A DNA stretch of 64,000 bases from Streptomyces sp. NBC_00190 (GTDB lineage Bacteria > Actinomycetota > Actinomycetes > Streptomycetales > Streptomycetaceae), in NCBI RefSeq assembly GCF_036203305.1, contig NZ_CP108131.1, forward strand, positions 4,588,001 through 4,652,000, in the 5' to 3' direction. A program made the position numbers and the translations under genes. The stretch's first letter is position 1. Each line of letters begins with the position of its first letter. The notes under the pieces were generated by a model, which had not been told where the DNA came from, made no database searches, and saw only the letters and a program-made list of their open reading frames with translations. Positions 49,509-61,702 of the stretch are shown piece after piece.

Positions 49509-50884
49509 TGACCGTGTCGTCTGAACTGAGCAATGGGGGCGCTTCCCGGCCGCACGCCGGCGGAGGGACGAGCCCGGACAAGCTCCTCGCACCCGTCCTG
49601 TCGGCGTTCTGGGACGAGCCCCGGTCGTGGACGCTGGAGACGTACCGGCGCCACGAGGGCTACGAAGGGCTGCGCAAAGCCCTCGCGATGACCCCGGACG
49701 ACCTCATCGCCTACGTGAAGGACTCGGGTCTGCGCGGACGCGGCGGCGCGGGCTTCCCCACCGGAATGAAGTGGCAGTTCATCCCGCAGGGCGACGGAAA
49801 GCCGCACTACCTCGTCGTGAACGCGGACGAGTCGGAACCGGGAACCTGCAAGGACATCCCCCTTCTCTTCGCCAACCCGCACTCCCTCATCGAGGGAATG
49901 ATCATCGCCTGCTACGCGATCCGGTCGCAGCACGCCTTCATCTACCTGCGCGGCGAGGTGGTGCCGGTCCTGCGGCGCCTGCACGAGGCGGTGCGCGAGG
50001 CGTACGAGGCCGGTTACCTCGGGAAGGACATCCTCGGGAGCGGGCTCGACCTCGACATCACGGTGCACGCGGGGGCGGGCGCGTACATCTGCGGCGAGGA
50101 GACGGCTCTGCTCGACTCCCTCGAAGGCCGGCGCGGTCAGCCCCGGCTGCGTCCTCCCTTCCCTGCCGTCGAGGGGCTCTACGCGTGCCCCACTGTCGTC
50201 AACAACGTCGAGTCCATCGCCTCGGTTCCCGCGATCCTGAACAAGGGCAAGGACTGGTTCAAGGCGATGGGGACGGAGAAGTCCCCCGGCTTCACGCTGT
50301 ATTCGCTCTCCGGGCACGTGGCCGGCCCCGGCCAGTACGAGGCCCCGCTCGGGATCACCCTGCGCCAGTTGCTCGACATGAGCGGCGGGATGCGGCCCGG
50401 ACACCGGCTGAAGTTCTGGACTCCGGGCGGCTCCTCCACCCCGATGTTCACGGACGAGCACCTGGACGTCCCGCTCGACTACGAGGGCGTGGGCGCGGCC
50501 GGCTCGATGCTCGGCACCAAGGCCCTCCAGTGCTTCGACGAGACGACCTGCGTGGTGCGGGCCGTCACCCGGTGGACCGAGTTCTACGCCCACGAGTCCT
50601 GCGGCAAGTGCACCCCGTGCCGCGAAGGAACGTACTGGCTGGTCCAGCTGCTCCGCGACATCGAGGCCGGCAAGGGCGTCATGTCCGACCTCGACAAGCT
50701 GAACGACATCGCCGACAACATCAACGGCAAGTCCTTCTGCGCGCTGGGCGACGGTGCGGCCAGCCCGATCTTCTCCTCGCTCAAGTACTTCCGCGAGGAG
50801 TACGAGCGGCACATCACGGGCAAGGGCTGCCCTTTCGACCCCAAGAAGTCGACCCTCTGGGCTGACACGGAGGTGAACGCATGA
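49508..50884 (+). CDS. nuoF: NADH-quinone oxidoreductase subunit F
   Basis: 458-residue subunit that oxidises NADH through [19 protein letters not shown] near 75-90 binds [26 protein letters not shown] near 191-209 completes the FMN site, and [14 protein letters not shown] near 363-376 with a later Cys (FCALGD) holds the N3 4Fe-4S cluster. An N-terminal Gly/Ser-rich stretch of about 25 residues is variable. Coupled to nuoE and nuoG by start/stop overlaps. Confidence 0.96.
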   Translation: MTVSSELSNGGASRPHAGGGTSPDKLLAPVLSAFWDEPRSWTLETYRRHEGYEGLRKALAMTPDDLIAYVKDSGLRGRGGAGFPTGMKWQFIPQGDGKPHYLVVNADESEPGTCKDIPLLFANPHSLIEGMIIACYAIRSQHAFIYLRGEVVPVLRRLHEAVREAYEAGYLGKDILGSGLDLDITVHAGAGAYICGEETALLDSLEGRRGQPRLRPPFPAVEGLYACPTVVNNVESIASVPAILNKGKDWFKAMGTEKSPGFTLYSLSGHVAGPGQYEAPLGITLRQLLDMSGGMRPGHRLKFWTPGGSSTPMFTDEHLDVPLDYEGVGAAGSMLGTKALQCFDETTCVVRAVTRWTEFYAHESCGKCTPCREGTYWLVQLLRDIEAGKGVMSDLDKLNDIADNINGKSFCALGDGAASPIFSSLKYFREEYERHITGKGCPFDPKKSTLWADTEVNA

Positions 50885-53400
50885 CCGTCGCCAGTAACGC
50901 TGCCGCCGGTGGCGGAGGGGCCGCGGGGCGGCCGAAGGACGCCGAGAACGCAGTGTCCCTCACCATCGACGGCGTCGAGCTGTCGGTCCCCAAGGGCACC
51001 CTCGTCATCCGGGCGGCCGAGCAGCTCGGCATCGAGATCCCCCGGTTCTGCGACCACCCCCTCCTCTCCCCGGCCGGCGCCTGCCGCCAGTGCATCGTCG
51101 AGGTCGAGGGCCAGCGCAAGCCGATGGCCTCCTGCACGATCACCTGCACCGACGGCATGGTGGTCAAGACGCAGCTCACCTCCGAGGTCGCCGACAAGTC
51201 CCAGCGCGGGGTGATGGAGCTGCTGCTCATCAACCACCCGCTGGACTGCCCGGTCTGCGACAAGGGCGGCGAGTGCCCCCTGCAGAACCAGGCGATGTCC
51301 CACGGCAACGCGGAATCGCGTTTCGAGGGCAAGAAGCGCACCTACGAGAAGCCCGTCCCGATCTCCACGCAGGTGCTGCTGGACCGCGAGCGGTGCGTGC
51401 TCTGCGCGCGCTGCACCCGCTTCTCCAACGAGATCGCCGGCGACCCGATGATCGAGCTCCTGGAGCGCGGCGCGCTCCAGCAGGTCGGCACCGGCGAGGG
51501 CGACCCGTTCGAGTCGTACTTCTCCGGCAACACCATCCAGATCTGCCCCGTCGGCGCGCTCACCTCCGCCGCGTACCGCTTCCGCTCCCGCCCCTTCGAC
51601 CTCGTCTCCTCCCCGAGCGTGTGCGAGCACTGCGCGGGCGGCTGCGCGACCCGGACCGACCACCGCCGCGGCAAGGTGCTGCGCCGGCTGGCCGCGGAGG
51701 ACCCCGAGGTCAACGAGGAATGGGTCTGCGACAAGGGCCGCTTCGGGTTCCGGTACGCGCAGCAGCGGGACCGGCTCACCACCCCGCTCGTGCGCAATGC
51801 CGCCGGGGTCCTGGAGCCGGCGAGCTGGCCCGAGGCGCTGGAGGCCGCGGCGAACGGGCTGGCCGCGGCGCGCGGCCGGGCCGGAGTGCTGACCGGCGGC
51901 CGGCTCACCGTCGAGGACGCCTACGCGTACTCCAAGTTCGCCCGGGTGGTGCTCGACACCAACGACATCGACTTCCGGGCCCGCGTGCACAGCGCGGAGG
52001 AGGCCGACTTCCTGGCCGCCACCGTGGCCGGCACCGGCAAGGATCTCGGGGGCGGCACGGGCGTCACGTACACCTCGCTGGAGGCGGCGCCCGCGGTGCT
52101 GCTCGTCGGCATCGAGTCCGAGGAGGAGGCGCCGGGGGTCTTCCTGCGGCTGCGCAAGGCCCACCGCAAGCACAAGCAGCGGACCTTCGCCCTCGGGCCC
52201 TTCGCCACCCGCGGCCTGGAGAAGGCGGGCGGCACCCTGCTGGCCTCCGCTCCCGGCACCGAGCCCGAGTGGCTCGACGCACTCGCCTCCCGTACCGGCC
52301 TGGAGGCCGGCGGCGCGGAGGCCGCCGACGCGCTGCGCGAGCAGGGCGCCGTCATCGTCGTCGGGGAGCGCCTCGCAGGGGTGCCCGGCGCGCTGACCGC
52401 CGCCGTACGGGCGGCCACCGCGACCGGGGCCGCCCTGGTGTGGATCCCGCGCCGGGCCGGTGAGCGCGCGGCCGTCGAGGCCGGGGCGCTGCCGTCGCTG
52501 CTGCCCGGCGCCCGTCCGGCCACCGACCCGCGGGCGCGTGACGAGGTCGCCACCGCCTGGGGCCTGGACGAACTCCCGCACCGCTACGGCCGCGACACCG
52601 GCCAGATCGTCGAGGCCGCCGCCGGGCGCGAACTGTCCGCCCTGCTGGTGGCAGGCGTCGAGGTCGCGGACCTGCCGGACCCGGCCCGCGCCCGGATCGC
52701 ACTCCAGGAGGCCTTCGTGGTCTCCCTGGAACTGCGGCCCGGCGAGGTCACCGACCACGCCGACGTGGTCCTCCCGGTCGCCGCGGTGGCCGAGAAGGCG
52801 GGCACCTTCATCAACTGGGAGGGCAGGCTCCGGCCGTTCGAGGCCGCGCTCAAGCCCGACCAGATGACCCGCCGGCTCGCCCCCGCCGACGCCCGCGTGC
52901 TGCACATGCTCGCCGACGCGGCCGACCGGCCGATCGCGCTGCCCGACGTACACGCCGTGCGCCGGGAGCTCGACGGCCTCGGTCCGTGGACCGGGGAGCG
53001 CGCCGCCGAGCAGTCCGCGGACACCGCGGCGCTGCCCCGCCCGGGAGCGGGCGAGGCGGTCCTCGCGGGCCACCGGCTCCTCCTCGACCAGGGCAGGCTC
53101 CAGGAGGGCGACGACGCCCTGGCCGGTACCCGGCACGAGGCGAACGCCCGGCTCTCGGCGGCCACGGCCGCCGAGACGGGCGTCAAGAACGGGGACGTCC
53201 TCGCGGTCACCGGCCCGGCCGGCTCCGTGGAACTCCCGCTCCGGATCACCGAGATGCCCGACCGGGTGGTCTGGCTCCCGCTGAACTCCACCGGCTCGGG
53301 CGTCCTCGCCGACACCGGTGCCCGCCCGGGCACCCTCGTACGCATCGGCCCGGCGACCCCGGCCGGAGCGGGCGACACCACTGCGGAGGTGGGCGCGTGA
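50881..53400 (+). CDS. nuoG: NADH-quinone oxidoreductase subunit G
   Basis: 839-residue 75-kDa-type subunit. N-terminal 2Fe-2S ligands occur in [17 protein letters not shown] near 57-73; 4Fe-4S sites follow with [13 protein letters not shown] near 123-135, [10 protein letters not shown] near 174-183, and [11 protein letters not shown] near 247-257, the additional cluster found in many bacterial NuoG. The remainder is a molybdopterin-oxidoreductase-like fold without catalytic molybdenum residues. Coupled to nuoF upstream and nuoH downstream by 4-base overlaps. Confidence 0.96.
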   Translation: MTVASNAAAGGGGAAGRPKDAENAVSLTIDGVELSVPKGTLVIRAAEQLGIEIPRFCDHPLLSPAGACRQCIVEVEGQRKPMASCTITCTDGMVVKTQLTSEVADKSQRGVMELLLINHPLDCPVCDKGGECPLQNQAMSHGNAESRFEGKKRTYEKPVPISTQVLLDRERCVLCARCTRFSNEIAGDPMIELLERGALQQVGTGEGDPFESYFSGNTIQICPVGALTSAAYRFRSRPFDLVSSPSVCEHCAGGCATRTDHRRGKVLRRLAAEDPEVNEEWVCDKGRFGFRYAQQRDRLTTPLVRNAAGVLEPASWPEALEAAANGLAAARGRAGVLTGGRLTVEDAYAYSKFARVVLDTNDIDFRARVHSAEEADFLAATVAGTGKDLGGGTGVTYTSLEAAPAVLLVGIESEEEAPGVFLRLRKAHRKHKQRTFALGPFATRGLEKAGGTLLASAPGTEPEWLDALASRTGLEAGGAEAADALREQGAVIVVGERLAGVPGALTAAVRAATATGAALVWIPRRAGERAAVEAGALPSLLPGARPATDPRARDEVATAWGLDELPHRYGRDTGQIVEAAAGRELSALLVAGVEVADLPDPARARIALQEAFVVSLELRPGEVTDHADVVLPVAAVAEKAGTFINWEGRLRPFEAALKPDQMTRRLAPADARVLHMLADAADRPIALPDVHAVRRELDGLGPWTGERAAEQSADTAALPRPGAGEAVLAGHRLLLDQGRLQEGDDALAGTRHEANARLSAATAAETGVKNGDVLAVTGPAGSVELPLRITEMPDRVVWLPLNSTGSGVLADTGARPGTLVRIGPATPAGAGDTTAEVGA

Positions 53401-54770
53401 ACGCGGTACACGGTGATCTCGTACAACTTGCCGCCGAGGACCTGTCCCTGTTCGGCAAGGACGTCTGGTGGCTGGTCGTCGTCAAGGCGGTGTTCTGCTT
53501 CGCCTTCCTGATGGTGACCGTGCTCTTCTCCATCGTGTGGGAGCGCAAGGTCGTCGCCTGGATGCAGCTGCGCATCGGCCCCAACCGGCACGGGCCCTGG
53601 GGCCTGCTCCAGTCGCTCGCCGACGGCGTCAAGCTGATGCTCAAGGAAGACATCATCGTCAAGCGGGCCGACAAGGTCATCTACGTCCTGGCCCCGATCA
53701 TCGCGGCGATCCCGGCCTTCATGGCCATCGCGGTGATCCCCTTCGGCCCGCCCGGCGACGAGGTCTCCATCTTCGGCCAGCGCACCACGATGCAGCTGAC
53801 CGACCTGCCCATCGCGATGCTCTACATCCTCGCGGTGGCCTCGGTCGGCATCTACGGCATCGTGCTGGCGGGCTGGTCCTCCGGCTCGACGTACCCGCTC
53901 CTCGGCGGCCTGCGCTCCTGCGCGCAGATGATCTCCTACGAGATCGCGATGGGCGTCGCCTTCGCCTCGGTCTTCCTCTACTCCGGGTCGATGTCGACCT
54001 CGGCGATCGTGGAAGCCCAGGCGGACCGCTGGTACATCGTCCTGCTGCCGGTGTCCTTCATCATCTACGTCGTCACGATGGTCGGCGAGACGAACCGCGC
54101 CCCCTTCGACATGCCGGAGTCCGAGGGCGACCTGGTCGGCGGCTTCAACACCGAGTACTCGTCCATCAAGTTCGCGCTGTTCATGCTCGCCGAGTACGTC
54201 AACATGGTCACCGTCTCGGCGGTCTCGGTCACCCTCTTCCTGGGCGGCTGGCGTGCCCCGTACCCGATCAGCCACTTCTGGGAGGGCGCGAACCACGGCT
54301 GGTGGCCGATGCTCTGGTTCGTCCTCAAGGTCCAGCTGCTGCTGTTCTTCTTCATCTGGCTGCGCGGCACGCTGCCCCGCGTGCGCTACGACCAGCTGAT
54401 GAAGCTCGGCTGGAAGGTCCTGATCCCGGTCTCCGTGGTCTGGCTGATGATGGTCGCCACCGTCCGGGCGCTGCGCAACGAGGCGTACGACTTCAGCGAG
54501 ATCGTCCTGTACGTCGGCGGCGCCGTCGTGGCGGTGCTGCTCCTCTCCTTCGTCGCGGACATCTTCCGCGACAAGCGCGAGAAGGCCTCCGCCGAGGAGG
54601 CCGGCAAGGCCGCTGCGGCCGAGCCCTTCGACCCGCTGGCGGGCGGATTCCCCGTCCCGCCCAAGCCGGGCCAGCACCTGGCACCCGTACCGCGCCGACA
54701 GCCCCGCGGAGAGCGAGAGCTGATTGTCAGTGGCGGAGCGAATACTGACAGTGACCGAGAGGAGGGTTGA
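53397..54770 (+). CDS. nuoH: NADH-quinone oxidoreductase subunit H
   Basis: 457-residue membrane subunit that forms the quinone entry channel. [33 protein letters not shown] near 48-80 and [29 protein letters not shown] near 227-255 are the two conserved NuoH regions; eight helices are evident. A Pro/Ala-rich cytoplasmic tail from about 395 is longer than in E. coli. GTG at 53397 overlaps the nuoG stop. Three bases separate it from nuoI. Confidence 0.96.
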   Translation: MNAVHGDLVQLAAEDLSLFGKDVWWLVVVKAVFCFAFLMVTVLFSIVWERKVVAWMQLRIGPNRHGPWGLLQSLADGVKLMLKEDIIVKRADKVIYVLAPIIAAIPAFMAIAVIPFGPPGDEVSIFGQRTTMQLTDLPIAMLYILAVASVGIYGIVLAGWSSGSTYPLLGGLRSCAQMISYEIAMGVAFASVFLYSGSMSTSAIVEAQADRWYIVLLPVSFIIYVVTMVGETNRAPFDMPESEGDLVGGFNTEYSSIKFALFMLAEYVNMVTVSAVSVTLFLGGWRAPYPISHFWEGANHGWWPMLWFVLKVQLLLFFFIWLRGTLPRVRYDQLMKLGWKVLIPVSVVWLMMVATVRALRNEAYDFSEIVLYVGGAVVAVLLLSFVADIFRDKREKASAEEAGKAAAAEPFDPLAGGFPVPPKPGQHLAPVPRRQPRGERELIVSGGANTDSDREEG

Positions 54771-54773
54771 GAC

Positions 54774-55376
54774 ATGTCTGACGAAAAGTGGCAGAACCCG
54801 GTGGCCGGCTTCGGCGTGACCTTCAAGGCCATGTTCAAGAAGCGCCTCACCGAGCAGTACCCGGAGGTGCACAAGACCACCGCCCCGCGCTTCCACGGAC
54901 GGCACCAGCTCAACCGGCACCCGGACGGTCTGGAGAAGTGCATCGGGTGCGAACTGTGCGCCTGGGCCTGCCCCGCCGACGCCATCTACGTGGAGGGCGC
55001 GGACAACACCGAGGAGGAGCGCTACTCCCCGGGCGAGCGGTACGGAGCGGTCTACCAGATCAACTACGCCCGCTGCATCCTGTGCGGGCTGTGCGTCGAG
55101 GCGTGCCCGACCAGGGCGCTGACCATGACGAACGAGTTCGAACTGGCCGATGCCAGCCGCGAATCGCTCATCTACACCAAGGAGCAGCTGCTCGCCGGCC
55201 TCACCGAGGGCATGGTCGAGGCACCGCACCCGATGTTCCCCGGCACGGAGGACACGGACTACTACCGCGGACTGGTGACGGGGGCCGCTCCCGGCACGGT
55301 CCGGCAGGTGGCCGTCTCCAAGGGCGAGGTGGCCAAGGGCGAGGCCGCGGAAACCGCCGAGGAGGTGCAGGCATGA
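54774..55376 (+). CDS. nuoI: NADH-quinone oxidoreductase subunit I
   Basis: 200-residue subunit with two 4Fe-4S clusters (N6a and N6b): [17 protein letters not shown] near 60-76 and [16 protein letters not shown] near 105-120, all eight cysteines present. A C-terminal Ala/Glu-rich tail of about 50 residues has no family counterpart in proteobacteria. ATG at 54774 follows GAGAGGAGG. The stop overlaps nuoJ. Confidence 0.96.
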   Translation: MSDEKWQNPVAGFGVTFKAMFKKRLTEQYPEVHKTTAPRFHGRHQLNRHPDGLEKCIGCELCAWACPADAIYVEGADNTEEERYSPGERYGAVYQINYARCILCGLCVEACPTRALTMTNEFELADASRESLIYTKEQLLAGLTEGMVEAPHPMFPGTEDTDYYRGLVTGAAPGTVRQVAVSKGEVAKGEAAETAEEVQA

Positions 55377-56182
55377 GCGCCGTCGCCGCCGCCACCCTGA
55401 CCTCCACGGGCGAGGCGGTCCAGTTCTGGGTCCTCGGCGCGGTCGCCGTCATCGGCGCACTCGCGACGATCCTGATGAAGAAGGCCGTGCACAGCGCCCT
55501 CAGCCTGGCCGGGACGATGATCGTCCTGGCGGTCTTCTACCTCGCCAACGGGGCGTACTTCCTGGGCGTCGTCCAGGTCATCGTCTACACCGGCGCCATC
55601 ATGATGCTCTTCCTCTTCGTGGTCATGCTCGTCGGCGTCACCGCCGCCGACTCCTTGAAGGAGACCATCAAGGGGCAGCGCTGGCTAGCGGTCCTGTGCG
55701 GTCTCGGCTTCGGCATCCTGCTGATCGCCGGCATCGGCCACGCCAACCTCACCCACTTCAACGGGCTCGGCCGGATCAACTCGGCCGGGCACGTCGAGGG
55801 CCTGGCCCAGCTGATCTTCACCAAGTACGTCTTCGCCTTCGAGATCACCGGCGCGCTGCTGATCACCGCGGCCGTCGGCGCGATGGTGCTCACCCACCGC
55901 GAGCGCACCGAGCGGGCCGCCACCCAGCGCGAACTGGCCGAGCGCCGCGTCCGCGAGGGCGTCCAGCTCCCGCCGCTGCCCGCGCCCGGCGTCTACGCCC
56001 GGCACAACGCGGTGGACGTGGCCGGTCTGCTGCCGGACGGCACCCCCTCCGAGCTGACGGTCAGCAAGACGCTGCGCGCCCGCGGCCAGATCCGGGACGT
56101 CTCCGGCGAGGCGCTGGACGACCTCAAGGCGCTGGAGCAGCGGTCGGCGGAGCGCCTCGGCCGAGAGGAGGCCTCGAAGTGA
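55373..56182 (+). CDS. nuoJ: NADH-quinone oxidoreductase subunit J
   Basis: 269-residue membrane subunit with five helices in residues 15-175; [23 protein letters not shown] near 67-89 is the signature containing the pi-bulge helix. Beyond 180 a long charged cytoplasmic tail ([21 protein letters not shown] and onward) is characteristic of actinobacterial NuoJ. ATG at 55373 overlaps the nuoI stop, and the stop overlaps nuoK. Confidence 0.95.
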   Translation: MSAVAAATLTSTGEAVQFWVLGAVAVIGALATILMKKAVHSALSLAGTMIVLAVFYLANGAYFLGVVQVIVYTGAIMMLFLFVVMLVGVTAADSLKETIKGQRWLAVLCGLGFGILLIAGIGHANLTHFNGLGRINSAGHVEGLAQLIFTKYVFAFEITGALLITAAVGAMVLTHRERTERAATQRELAERRVREGVQLPPLPAPGVYARHNAVDVAGLLPDGTPSELTVSKTLRARGQIRDVSGEALDDLKALEQRSAERLGREEASK

Positions 56183-56478
56183 ATCCGGTCAACTACCTGT
56201 ACCTTGCGGCCCTGCTGTTCACCATCGGCGCGACCGGTGTGCTGATCCGCAAGAACGCGATCGTGCTGTTCATGTGCATCGAGCTGATGCTCAACGCCTG
56301 CAACCTCGCGTTCGTCACCTTCTCGCGGATGCACGGCAACCTCGACGGCCAGATCTTCGCGTTCTTCACGATGGTCGTCGCCGCCGCGGAGGTCGTGGTG
56401 GGCCTCGCGATCATCGTGTCGCTGTTCCGTACCCGCCACTCGGCCTCGGTCGACGACGCCAGCCTGATGAAGCTGTAA
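56179..56478 (+). CDS. nuoK: NADH-quinone oxidoreductase subunit K
   Basis: 99-residue, three-helix membrane subunit. The proton-path glutamates are present in [15 protein letters not shown] near 31-45 and [16 protein letters not shown] near 65-80. GTG at 56179 overlaps the nuoJ stop by 4 bases; 12 bases separate it from nuoL. Confidence 0.96.
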   Translation: MNPVNYLYLAALLFTIGATGVLIRKNAIVLFMCIELMLNACNLAFVTFSRMHGNLDGQIFAFFTMVVAAAEVVVGLAIIVSLFRTRHSASVDDASLMKL

Positions 56479-56490
56479 GGGGCGTTCACA

Positions 56491-58431
56491 GTGGAGAATC
56501 TGATTGCGCTGCTGATCGCGGCGCCCCTGCTCGGAGCGGTGGTGCTGCTGTGCGGCGGCCGGCGCCTCGACAAGGCCGGCCACTGGATCGGCACCCTGCT
56601 CGCGGCCGTCTCCTTCGGGATCGGCGCGGTGCTGTTCGCCGACATGCTCGGGCGCAGCCCCGACGACCGGACCCTGTACCAGCAGCTGTGGAGCTGGATC
56701 CCGGTCGAGGGCTTCCAGGCGGACATCGCCTTCCAGCTGGACCAGCTGTCGATGACCTTCGTCCTGCTGATCTCCGGGGTGGGCACGCTCATCCACGTGT
56801 ACTCGATCGGGTACATGGAGCACGACGAGCGCCGCCGCCGCTTCTTCGGCTACCTCAACCTGTTCGTCGCGGCCATGCTGCTGCTGGTCCTCGCCGGCAA
56901 CTACCTGCTGCTGTACTTCGGCTGGGAGGGCGTGGGCCTCGCCTCGTACCTCCTGATCGGCTTCTGGCAGCACAAGCCCAGCGCGGCCACGGCCGCGAAG
57001 AAGGCCTTCCTGGTCAACCGCGTCGGCGACATGGGCCTGTCGATCGCGGTCATGCTGATGTTCACCACCTTCGGGACGTTCACCTTCGGGCCGGTGTTCG
57101 GCGCGGTCGGCGAGGCGTCCGAAGGCAAGCTGACGGCGATCGGCCTGATGCTGCTGCTGGCCGCCTGCGGCAAGTCGGCCCAGGTACCGCTGCAGTCCTG
57201 GCTCGGTGACGCGATGGAGGGCCCGACCCCGGTCTCGGCCCTGATCCACGCGGCGACGATGGTGACGGCGGGCGTGTACCTGATCGTCCGCTCGGGCGCC
57301 ATCTTCAACGGGGCGCCGGACGCGCAGCTGGTGGTCACCGTCGTGGGCGCGGTCACGCTGCTCTTCGGTGCGATCGTCGGTTGCGCGAAGGACGACATCA
57401 AGAAGGCCCTCGCCGGGTCGACGATGTCGCAGATCGGCTACATGATCCTCGCCGCGGGCCTCGGTCCGATCGGCTACGTCTTCGCGATCATGCACCTGGT
57501 GACGCACGGCTTCTTCAAGGCGGGCCTCTTCCTCGGCGCCGGTTCCGTGATGCACGGGATGAACGACGAGGTCGACATGCGCAAGTACGGCGGGCTGCGG
57601 AAGTACATGCCGGTCACCTTCGTCACCTTCGGCCTCGGCTACCTCGCGATCATCGGATTCCCGGGCCTGTCGGGCTTCTTCTCCAAGGACATGATCATCG
57701 AGGCGGCCTTCGCGAAGGGCGGCACCGAGGGCTGGATCCTCGGCGGGGTCGCCCTGCTGGGCGCCGGCATCACCGCCTTCTACATGACCCGCGTCATGCT
57801 CCTCACCTTCTTCGGCGAGAAGCGCTGGCAGCCTGCCCCGGACCCGGCCACGACCCCTGGCATCGAGCCCGGCGTCGAGGTGCACCCCGGTGAGCTGCCG
57901 CACCCGCACGAGTCCCCGAAGTCCATGACCATCCCGATGGTCATCCTGGCCTTCGGATCGGTCTTCGCCGGCGCCTTCTTCGAGATCGGCGACCGCTTCC
58001 TGAACTGGCTGGAGCCCGTCACCGGGTACGCGCACGGCCACTCGCCGGTCAGCGCCATGACGGTGACGCTGGCCACCATGGCGGTCCTGGTCGTCGGCGT
58101 CGCCATCGCCTGGTCGATGTACGGCCGCAGGCCCGTCCCGGTCGTCGCCCCGCGCGGCTCGCTCCTCACCCGGGCGGCCCGGCGGGACCTGTACCAGGAC
58201 GACTTCAACCACGTCGTGCTCGTGCGCGGCGGGGAGCACCTGACCCGCTCGCTCGTGTACGTCGACCACAGCCTGGTCGACGGGGTGGTCAACGGGACGG
58301 CCGCCTCGGTCGGCGGGCTCTCGGGCCGGCTGCGCAAGCTGCAGAACGGCTACGCCCGCAGCTACGCGGTCTCGATGTTCGGGGGCGCGGCGATCCTGAT
58401 CGCCGCGACCCTGCTGATGAGGGCGGTGTGA
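56491..58431 (+). CDS. nuoL: NADH-quinone oxidoreductase subunit L
   Basis: 646-residue antiporter-like proton-pumping subunit with about 16 helices. [18 protein letters not shown] near 143-160 carries the functional Glu, [34 protein letters not shown] near 231-264 the central Lys-region and His residues, and [19 protein letters not shown] near 301-319 the discontinuous helix. The C-terminal lateral helix region (about 520-646) is present. One base separates its stop from nuoM. Confidence 0.96.
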   Translation: MENLIALLIAAPLLGAVVLLCGGRRLDKAGHWIGTLLAAVSFGIGAVLFADMLGRSPDDRTLYQQLWSWIPVEGFQADIAFQLDQLSMTFVLLISGVGTLIHVYSIGYMEHDERRRRFFGYLNLFVAAMLLLVLAGNYLLLYFGWEGVGLASYLLIGFWQHKPSAATAAKKAFLVNRVGDMGLSIAVMLMFTTFGTFTFGPVFGAVGEASEGKLTAIGLMLLLAACGKSAQVPLQSWLGDAMEGPTPVSALIHAATMVTAGVYLIVRSGAIFNGAPDAQLVVTVVGAVTLLFGAIVGCAKDDIKKALAGSTMSQIGYMILAAGLGPIGYVFAIMHLVTHGFFKAGLFLGAGSVMHGMNDEVDMRKYGGLRKYMPVTFVTFGLGYLAIIGFPGLSGFFSKDMIIEAAFAKGGTEGWILGGVALLGAGITAFYMTRVMLLTFFGEKRWQPAPDPATTPGIEPGVEVHPGELPHPHESPKSMTIPMVILAFGSVFAGAFFEIGDRFLNWLEPVTGYAHGHSPVSAMTVTLATMAVLVVGVAIAWSMYGRRPVPVVAPRGSLLTRAARRDLYQDDFNHVVLVRGGEHLTRSLVYVDHSLVDGVVNGTAASVGGLSGRLRKLQNGYARSYAVSMFGGAAILIAATLLMRAV

Positions 58432-58432
58432 G

Positions 58433-60034
58433 ATGAGTTTCCCGCTTCTGACGGTGACGGCCGCGGTCCCCGCGGCCGGTGCGATCCTGACGGCGGCCGT
58501 CCCGGCCGCCCGCAGAACCGCAGCCAAGTGGCTCGCCCTGCTCTTCTCGCTGGCGACCCTGGCCCTGGCCGTGCTCGTCGCGATCCGCTTCGAGCCCGGT
58601 GGCGACCGCTACCAGCTCACCGAATCCCGGCCCTGGATCGCCGACTTCGGCGTCCGCTACGAGCTGGGGGTGGACGGGATCGGGGTGGTGCTCATCGGCC
58701 TCACCGCGCTCCTGATCCCCTTCGTGATCGCGGCCGGCTGGCACGACGCCGACCCGCTGGAGACGCAGTCCTCCCGATGGCGGCCGACGCAGGGCTTCTT
58801 CGCCCTGATCCTGCTGGTCGAGGCGATGGTGATCATCTCCTTCGAGGCCACCGACGTCTTCCTCTTCTACATCTTCTTCGAAGCCATGCTCATCCCGATG
58901 TACTTCCTCATCGGCGGCTTCGGGGACCGGGCGCACTCGGGCTCCGACGAGAACGCGGCCGCGCAGCGCTCGTACGCGGCGGTCAAGTTCCTCCTCTACA
59001 ACCTGGTCGGCGGCCTGATCATGCTGGCCGCCGTCATCGGGCTGTATGTGGTCGCCGGGAACTTCTCGCTCCAGGAGATCACCGATGCCCGCGCCGCGGG
59101 CACGCTCGACATGGCGACCAACACCGAGCGGCTGCTGTTCCTCGGCTTCTTCTTCGCCTTCGCGGTGAAGGCCCCGCTGTGGCCGCTGCACACCTGGCTG
59201 CCGAACGCGATGGGCGAGTCCACCGCCCCGGTCGCCGTACTGATCACCGCGGTCGTCGACAAGGTCGGCACCTTCGCGATGCTCCGCTTCTGCCTCGGGC
59301 TCTTCCCGGACGCCAGCAAGTGGGCCACGCCGGTGATCCTCGTCCTGGCCCTGATCAGCATCGTCTACGGCGCGCTGGTCGCGGTCGGGCAGCGCGACAT
59401 CAAGCGGCTGGTCGCCTACGCCTCCATCTCGCACTTCGGCTTCATCATCCTGGGCATCTTCGCGATGACCTCCCAGGGCCAGTCCGGTGCGACGCTCTAC
59501 ATGGTCAACCACGGGATCTCGACGGCGGCGCTGATGCTGGTGGCCGGCTTCCTGATCTCGCGGCGCGGCTCGCGGCTCATCGCCGATTACGGCGGCGTCC
59601 AGAAGGTGGCCCCGGTCCTCGCCGGCACCTTCCTGATCGGCGGCCTCGCCACCCTCTCGCTGCCGGGGCTCGCGCCCTTCGTCAGTGAATTCCTGGTCCT
59701 GGTCGGCACGTTCGCCCGGTACCCGGTCGTCGGCATCATCGCCACCATCGGCATCGTGCTGGCGGCGCTCTACACGCTGGTGCTCTACCAGCGCACGATG
59801 ACCGGCCCCGTGAAGGAGCAGGTCCGCACGATGCCGGACCTGCGCCTGCGGGAAGTGCTGGTGGTCGCCCCGCTGATCGCGCTGCTGATCGGGCTGGGCG
59901 TCTACCCGAAGGTGCTCACCGACATCGTCAACCCGGCGGTGGAATACACCATGTCGGACGTCAACCAGACGGACCCCAAGCCCGAGGTCTCCGTCGAAGC
60001 CGAGCACGCCAAGAACGGGGAGGCGGCGAAGTGA
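58433..60034 (+). CDS. nuoM: NADH-quinone oxidoreductase subunit M
   Basis: 533-residue antiporter-like proton-pumping subunit. FYIFFEAMLIPMYFLIGGFG near 145-164 has the key Glu, KAPLWPLHTWLPNAMGESTAPVAVLIT near 246-272 the Lys/His region, and QRDIKRLVAYASISHFGFI near 321-339 the discontinuous helix. The C-terminus has a Lys/Glu-rich tail. The stop overlaps the nuoN GTG. Confidence 0.96.
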   Translation: MSFPLLTVTAAVPAAGAILTAAVPAARRTAAKWLALLFSLATLALAVLVAIRFEPGGDRYQLTESRPWIADFGVRYELGVDGIGVVLIGLTALLIPFVIAAGWHDADPLETQSSRWRPTQGFFALILLVEAMVIISFEATDVFLFYIFFEAMLIPMYFLIGGFGDRAHSGSDENAAAQRSYAAVKFLLYNLVGGLIMLAAVIGLYVVAGNFSLQEITDARAAGTLDMATNTERLLFLGFFFAFAVKAPLWPLHTWLPNAMGESTAPVAVLITAVVDKVGTFAMLRFCLGLFPDASKWATPVILVLALISIVYGALVAVGQRDIKRLVAYASISHFGFIILGIFAMTSQGQSGATLYMVNHGISTAALMLVAGFLISRRGSRLIADYGGVQKVAPVLAGTFLIGGLATLSLPGLAPFVSEFLVLVGTFARYPVVGIIATIGIVLAALYTLVLYQRTMTGPVKEQVRTMPDLRLREVLVVAPLIALLIGLGVYPKVLTDIVNPAVEYTMSDVNQTDPKPEVSVEAEHAKNGEAAK

Positions 60035-61686
60035 GCACACTGACTTCCGCCCACAGCCTGTGGACACTGGCGGCCGACGGACCGGTCGACCGGATCCCGG
60101 CGCCGGTCATCGAGTACGCGCAGCTCGCGCCCACGCTGATCGTGGTGGGCGCGGCGGTCCTCGGGATCCTCGTCGAGGCCTTCGTACCGCGCAAAACCCG
60201 CTACTACGTGCAGGTGTTCCTCGCCGTCGCCGCGCTGGCCTCGGCCTTCGCGGCGGTCGTCGGCCTCGCGGCCGGCGGGTACGGGAGCACCAAGGCGCAC
60301 ATCGCGGCGATGGGCGCCATCGCGGTGGACGGCCCGGCGCTGTTCCTGCAGGGCACCATCCTGCTGGCCTCGATCGTCGCGATCTTCACCTTCGCCGAGC
60401 GCAGGCTCGACCCGGCCGCACACGGCAACCGGGTGGACTCCTTCGCCGCGCAGGCGGCGTCCGTCCCGGGCAGCGACAGCGAGAAGGCCGCCGTCAAGGC
60501 GGGCTTCACCACCACCGAGGTCTTCCCGCTGGCCCTGTTCGCGATCGCAGGGATGCTGATCTTCCCGGCGGCCAACGACCTGCTGACGCTGTTCATCGCG
60601 CTGGAGGTCTTCTCCCTCCCGCTGTACCTGCTCTGCGCCGTCGCCCGCCGCCAGCGGCTGATGTCGCAGGAGGCCGCGGTGAAGTACTTCCTGCTGGGAG
60701 CCTTCTCCTCCGCCTTCCTTCTCTTCGGCATCGCGCTGCTCTACGGGTACGCGGGCTCGGTCTCCTACGCGGTGATCTCCGACGTGGTCGACGGCACGCT
60801 CTCGAAGGTCGACCCGGCGCTGGCCTCCACCATGGGCAATGACGCGCTGCTGCTCATCGGCATGGCGTTGATCCTGATGGGCCTGCTCTTCAAGGTCGGC
60901 GCGGTCCCCTTCCACATGTGGACCCCGGACGTCTACCAGGGCGCCCCGACCCCGGTCACCGGCTTCATGGCGGCGGCGACGAAGGTGGCCGCGTTCGGCG
61001 CCCTCCTCCGTCTCCTGTACGTGGTCCTGCCCGGCATGCGGTGGGACTGGCGGCCGGTGATGTGGGCCGTCGCGATCGTCACGATGCTCGCGGGCGCGGT
61101 GATCGCCGTGACCCAGACGGACGTCAAGCGGCTGCTGGCGTACTCCTCGATCGCCCACGCGGGCTTCATCCTGGCCGGTGTGATCGCGACCTCGGCGGAG
61201 GGCGTCCAGTCGGTCCTCTTCTACCTGGCCGCGTACTCCTTCGTGACGATCGGCGCCTTCGCGGTGATCACCCTGGTGCGCGATGCGGGCGGCGAGGCGA
61301 CGCACCTGTCCAAGTGGGCCGGGCTGGGACGGCGTTCGCCGCTGACCGCGGCCGTCTTCGCGGTGTTCCTGCTGGCCTTCGCCGGCATTCCGCTGACCTC
61401 GGGCTTCTCCGGCAAGTTCGCCGTGTTCACGGCGGCGGCGGAGGGCGGCGCGGGAGCGCTGGTCGTGATCGGTGTCATCTCGTCCGCGATCGCCGCGTTC
61501 TTCTACATCCGGGTGATCGTCCTGATGTTCTTCAGCGAGCCGAAGGCCGACGGCCCGACCGTGGCCGTCCCCTCGCCGCTGACCATGACGACCATCGCGG
61601 TGGGCGTCGCGGTCACCGTGGTCCTGGGCGTGGCGCCGCAGTACTTCCTGGACCTGGCGGGGCAGGCGAGCACGTTCGTCCGCTGA
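60031..61686 (+). CDS. nuoN: NADH-quinone oxidoreductase subunit N
   Basis: 551-residue antiporter-like subunit, last gene of the operon. FIALEVFSLPLYLLCAVARR near 190-209 carries the Glu, KVGAVPFHMWTPDVYQGAPTPVTGFMAAATKVAAF near 289-323 the Lys/His signature, and QTDVKRLLAYSSIAHAGFI near 364-382 the discontinuous helix. A loop near 118-155 (about 35 residues, HGNRVDSFAAQAAS) is longer than in E. coli. A strong terminator follows. Confidence 0.96.
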   Translation: MSTLTSAHSLWTLAADGPVDRIPAPVIEYAQLAPTLIVVGAAVLGILVEAFVPRKTRYYVQVFLAVAALASAFAAVVGLAAGGYGSTKAHIAAMGAIAVDGPALFLQGTILLASIVAIFTFAERRLDPAAHGNRVDSFAAQAASVPGSDSEKAAVKAGFTTTEVFPLALFAIAGMLIFPAANDLLTLFIALEVFSLPLYLLCAVARRQRLMSQEAAVKYFLLGAFSSAFLLFGIALLYGYAGSVSYAVISDVVDGTLSKVDPALASTMGNDALLLIGMALILMGLLFKVGAVPFHMWTPDVYQGAPTPVTGFMAAATKVAAFGALLRLLYVVLPGMRWDWRPVMWAVAIVTMLAGAVIAVTQTDVKRLLAYSSIAHAGFILAGVIATSAEGVQSVLFYLAAYSFVTIGAFAVITLVRDAGGEATHLSKWAGLGRRSPLTAAVFAVFLLAFAGIPLTSGFSGKFAVFTAAAEGGAGALVVIGVISSAIAAFFYIRVIVLMFFSEPKADGPTVAVPSPLTMTTIAVGVAVTVVLGVAPQYFLDLAGQASTFVR

Positions 61687-61702
61687 CCGGTCCGTCGTAC
61701 GG

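Noticed and set aside
50584..53136. 850-residue open frame on the minus strand opposite nuoF/nuoG
   Set aside because: Antisense shadow of high-GC coding sequence; composition is low-complexity Gly/Ala/Arg/Glu without domains, and the plus-strand nuo genes are certain.
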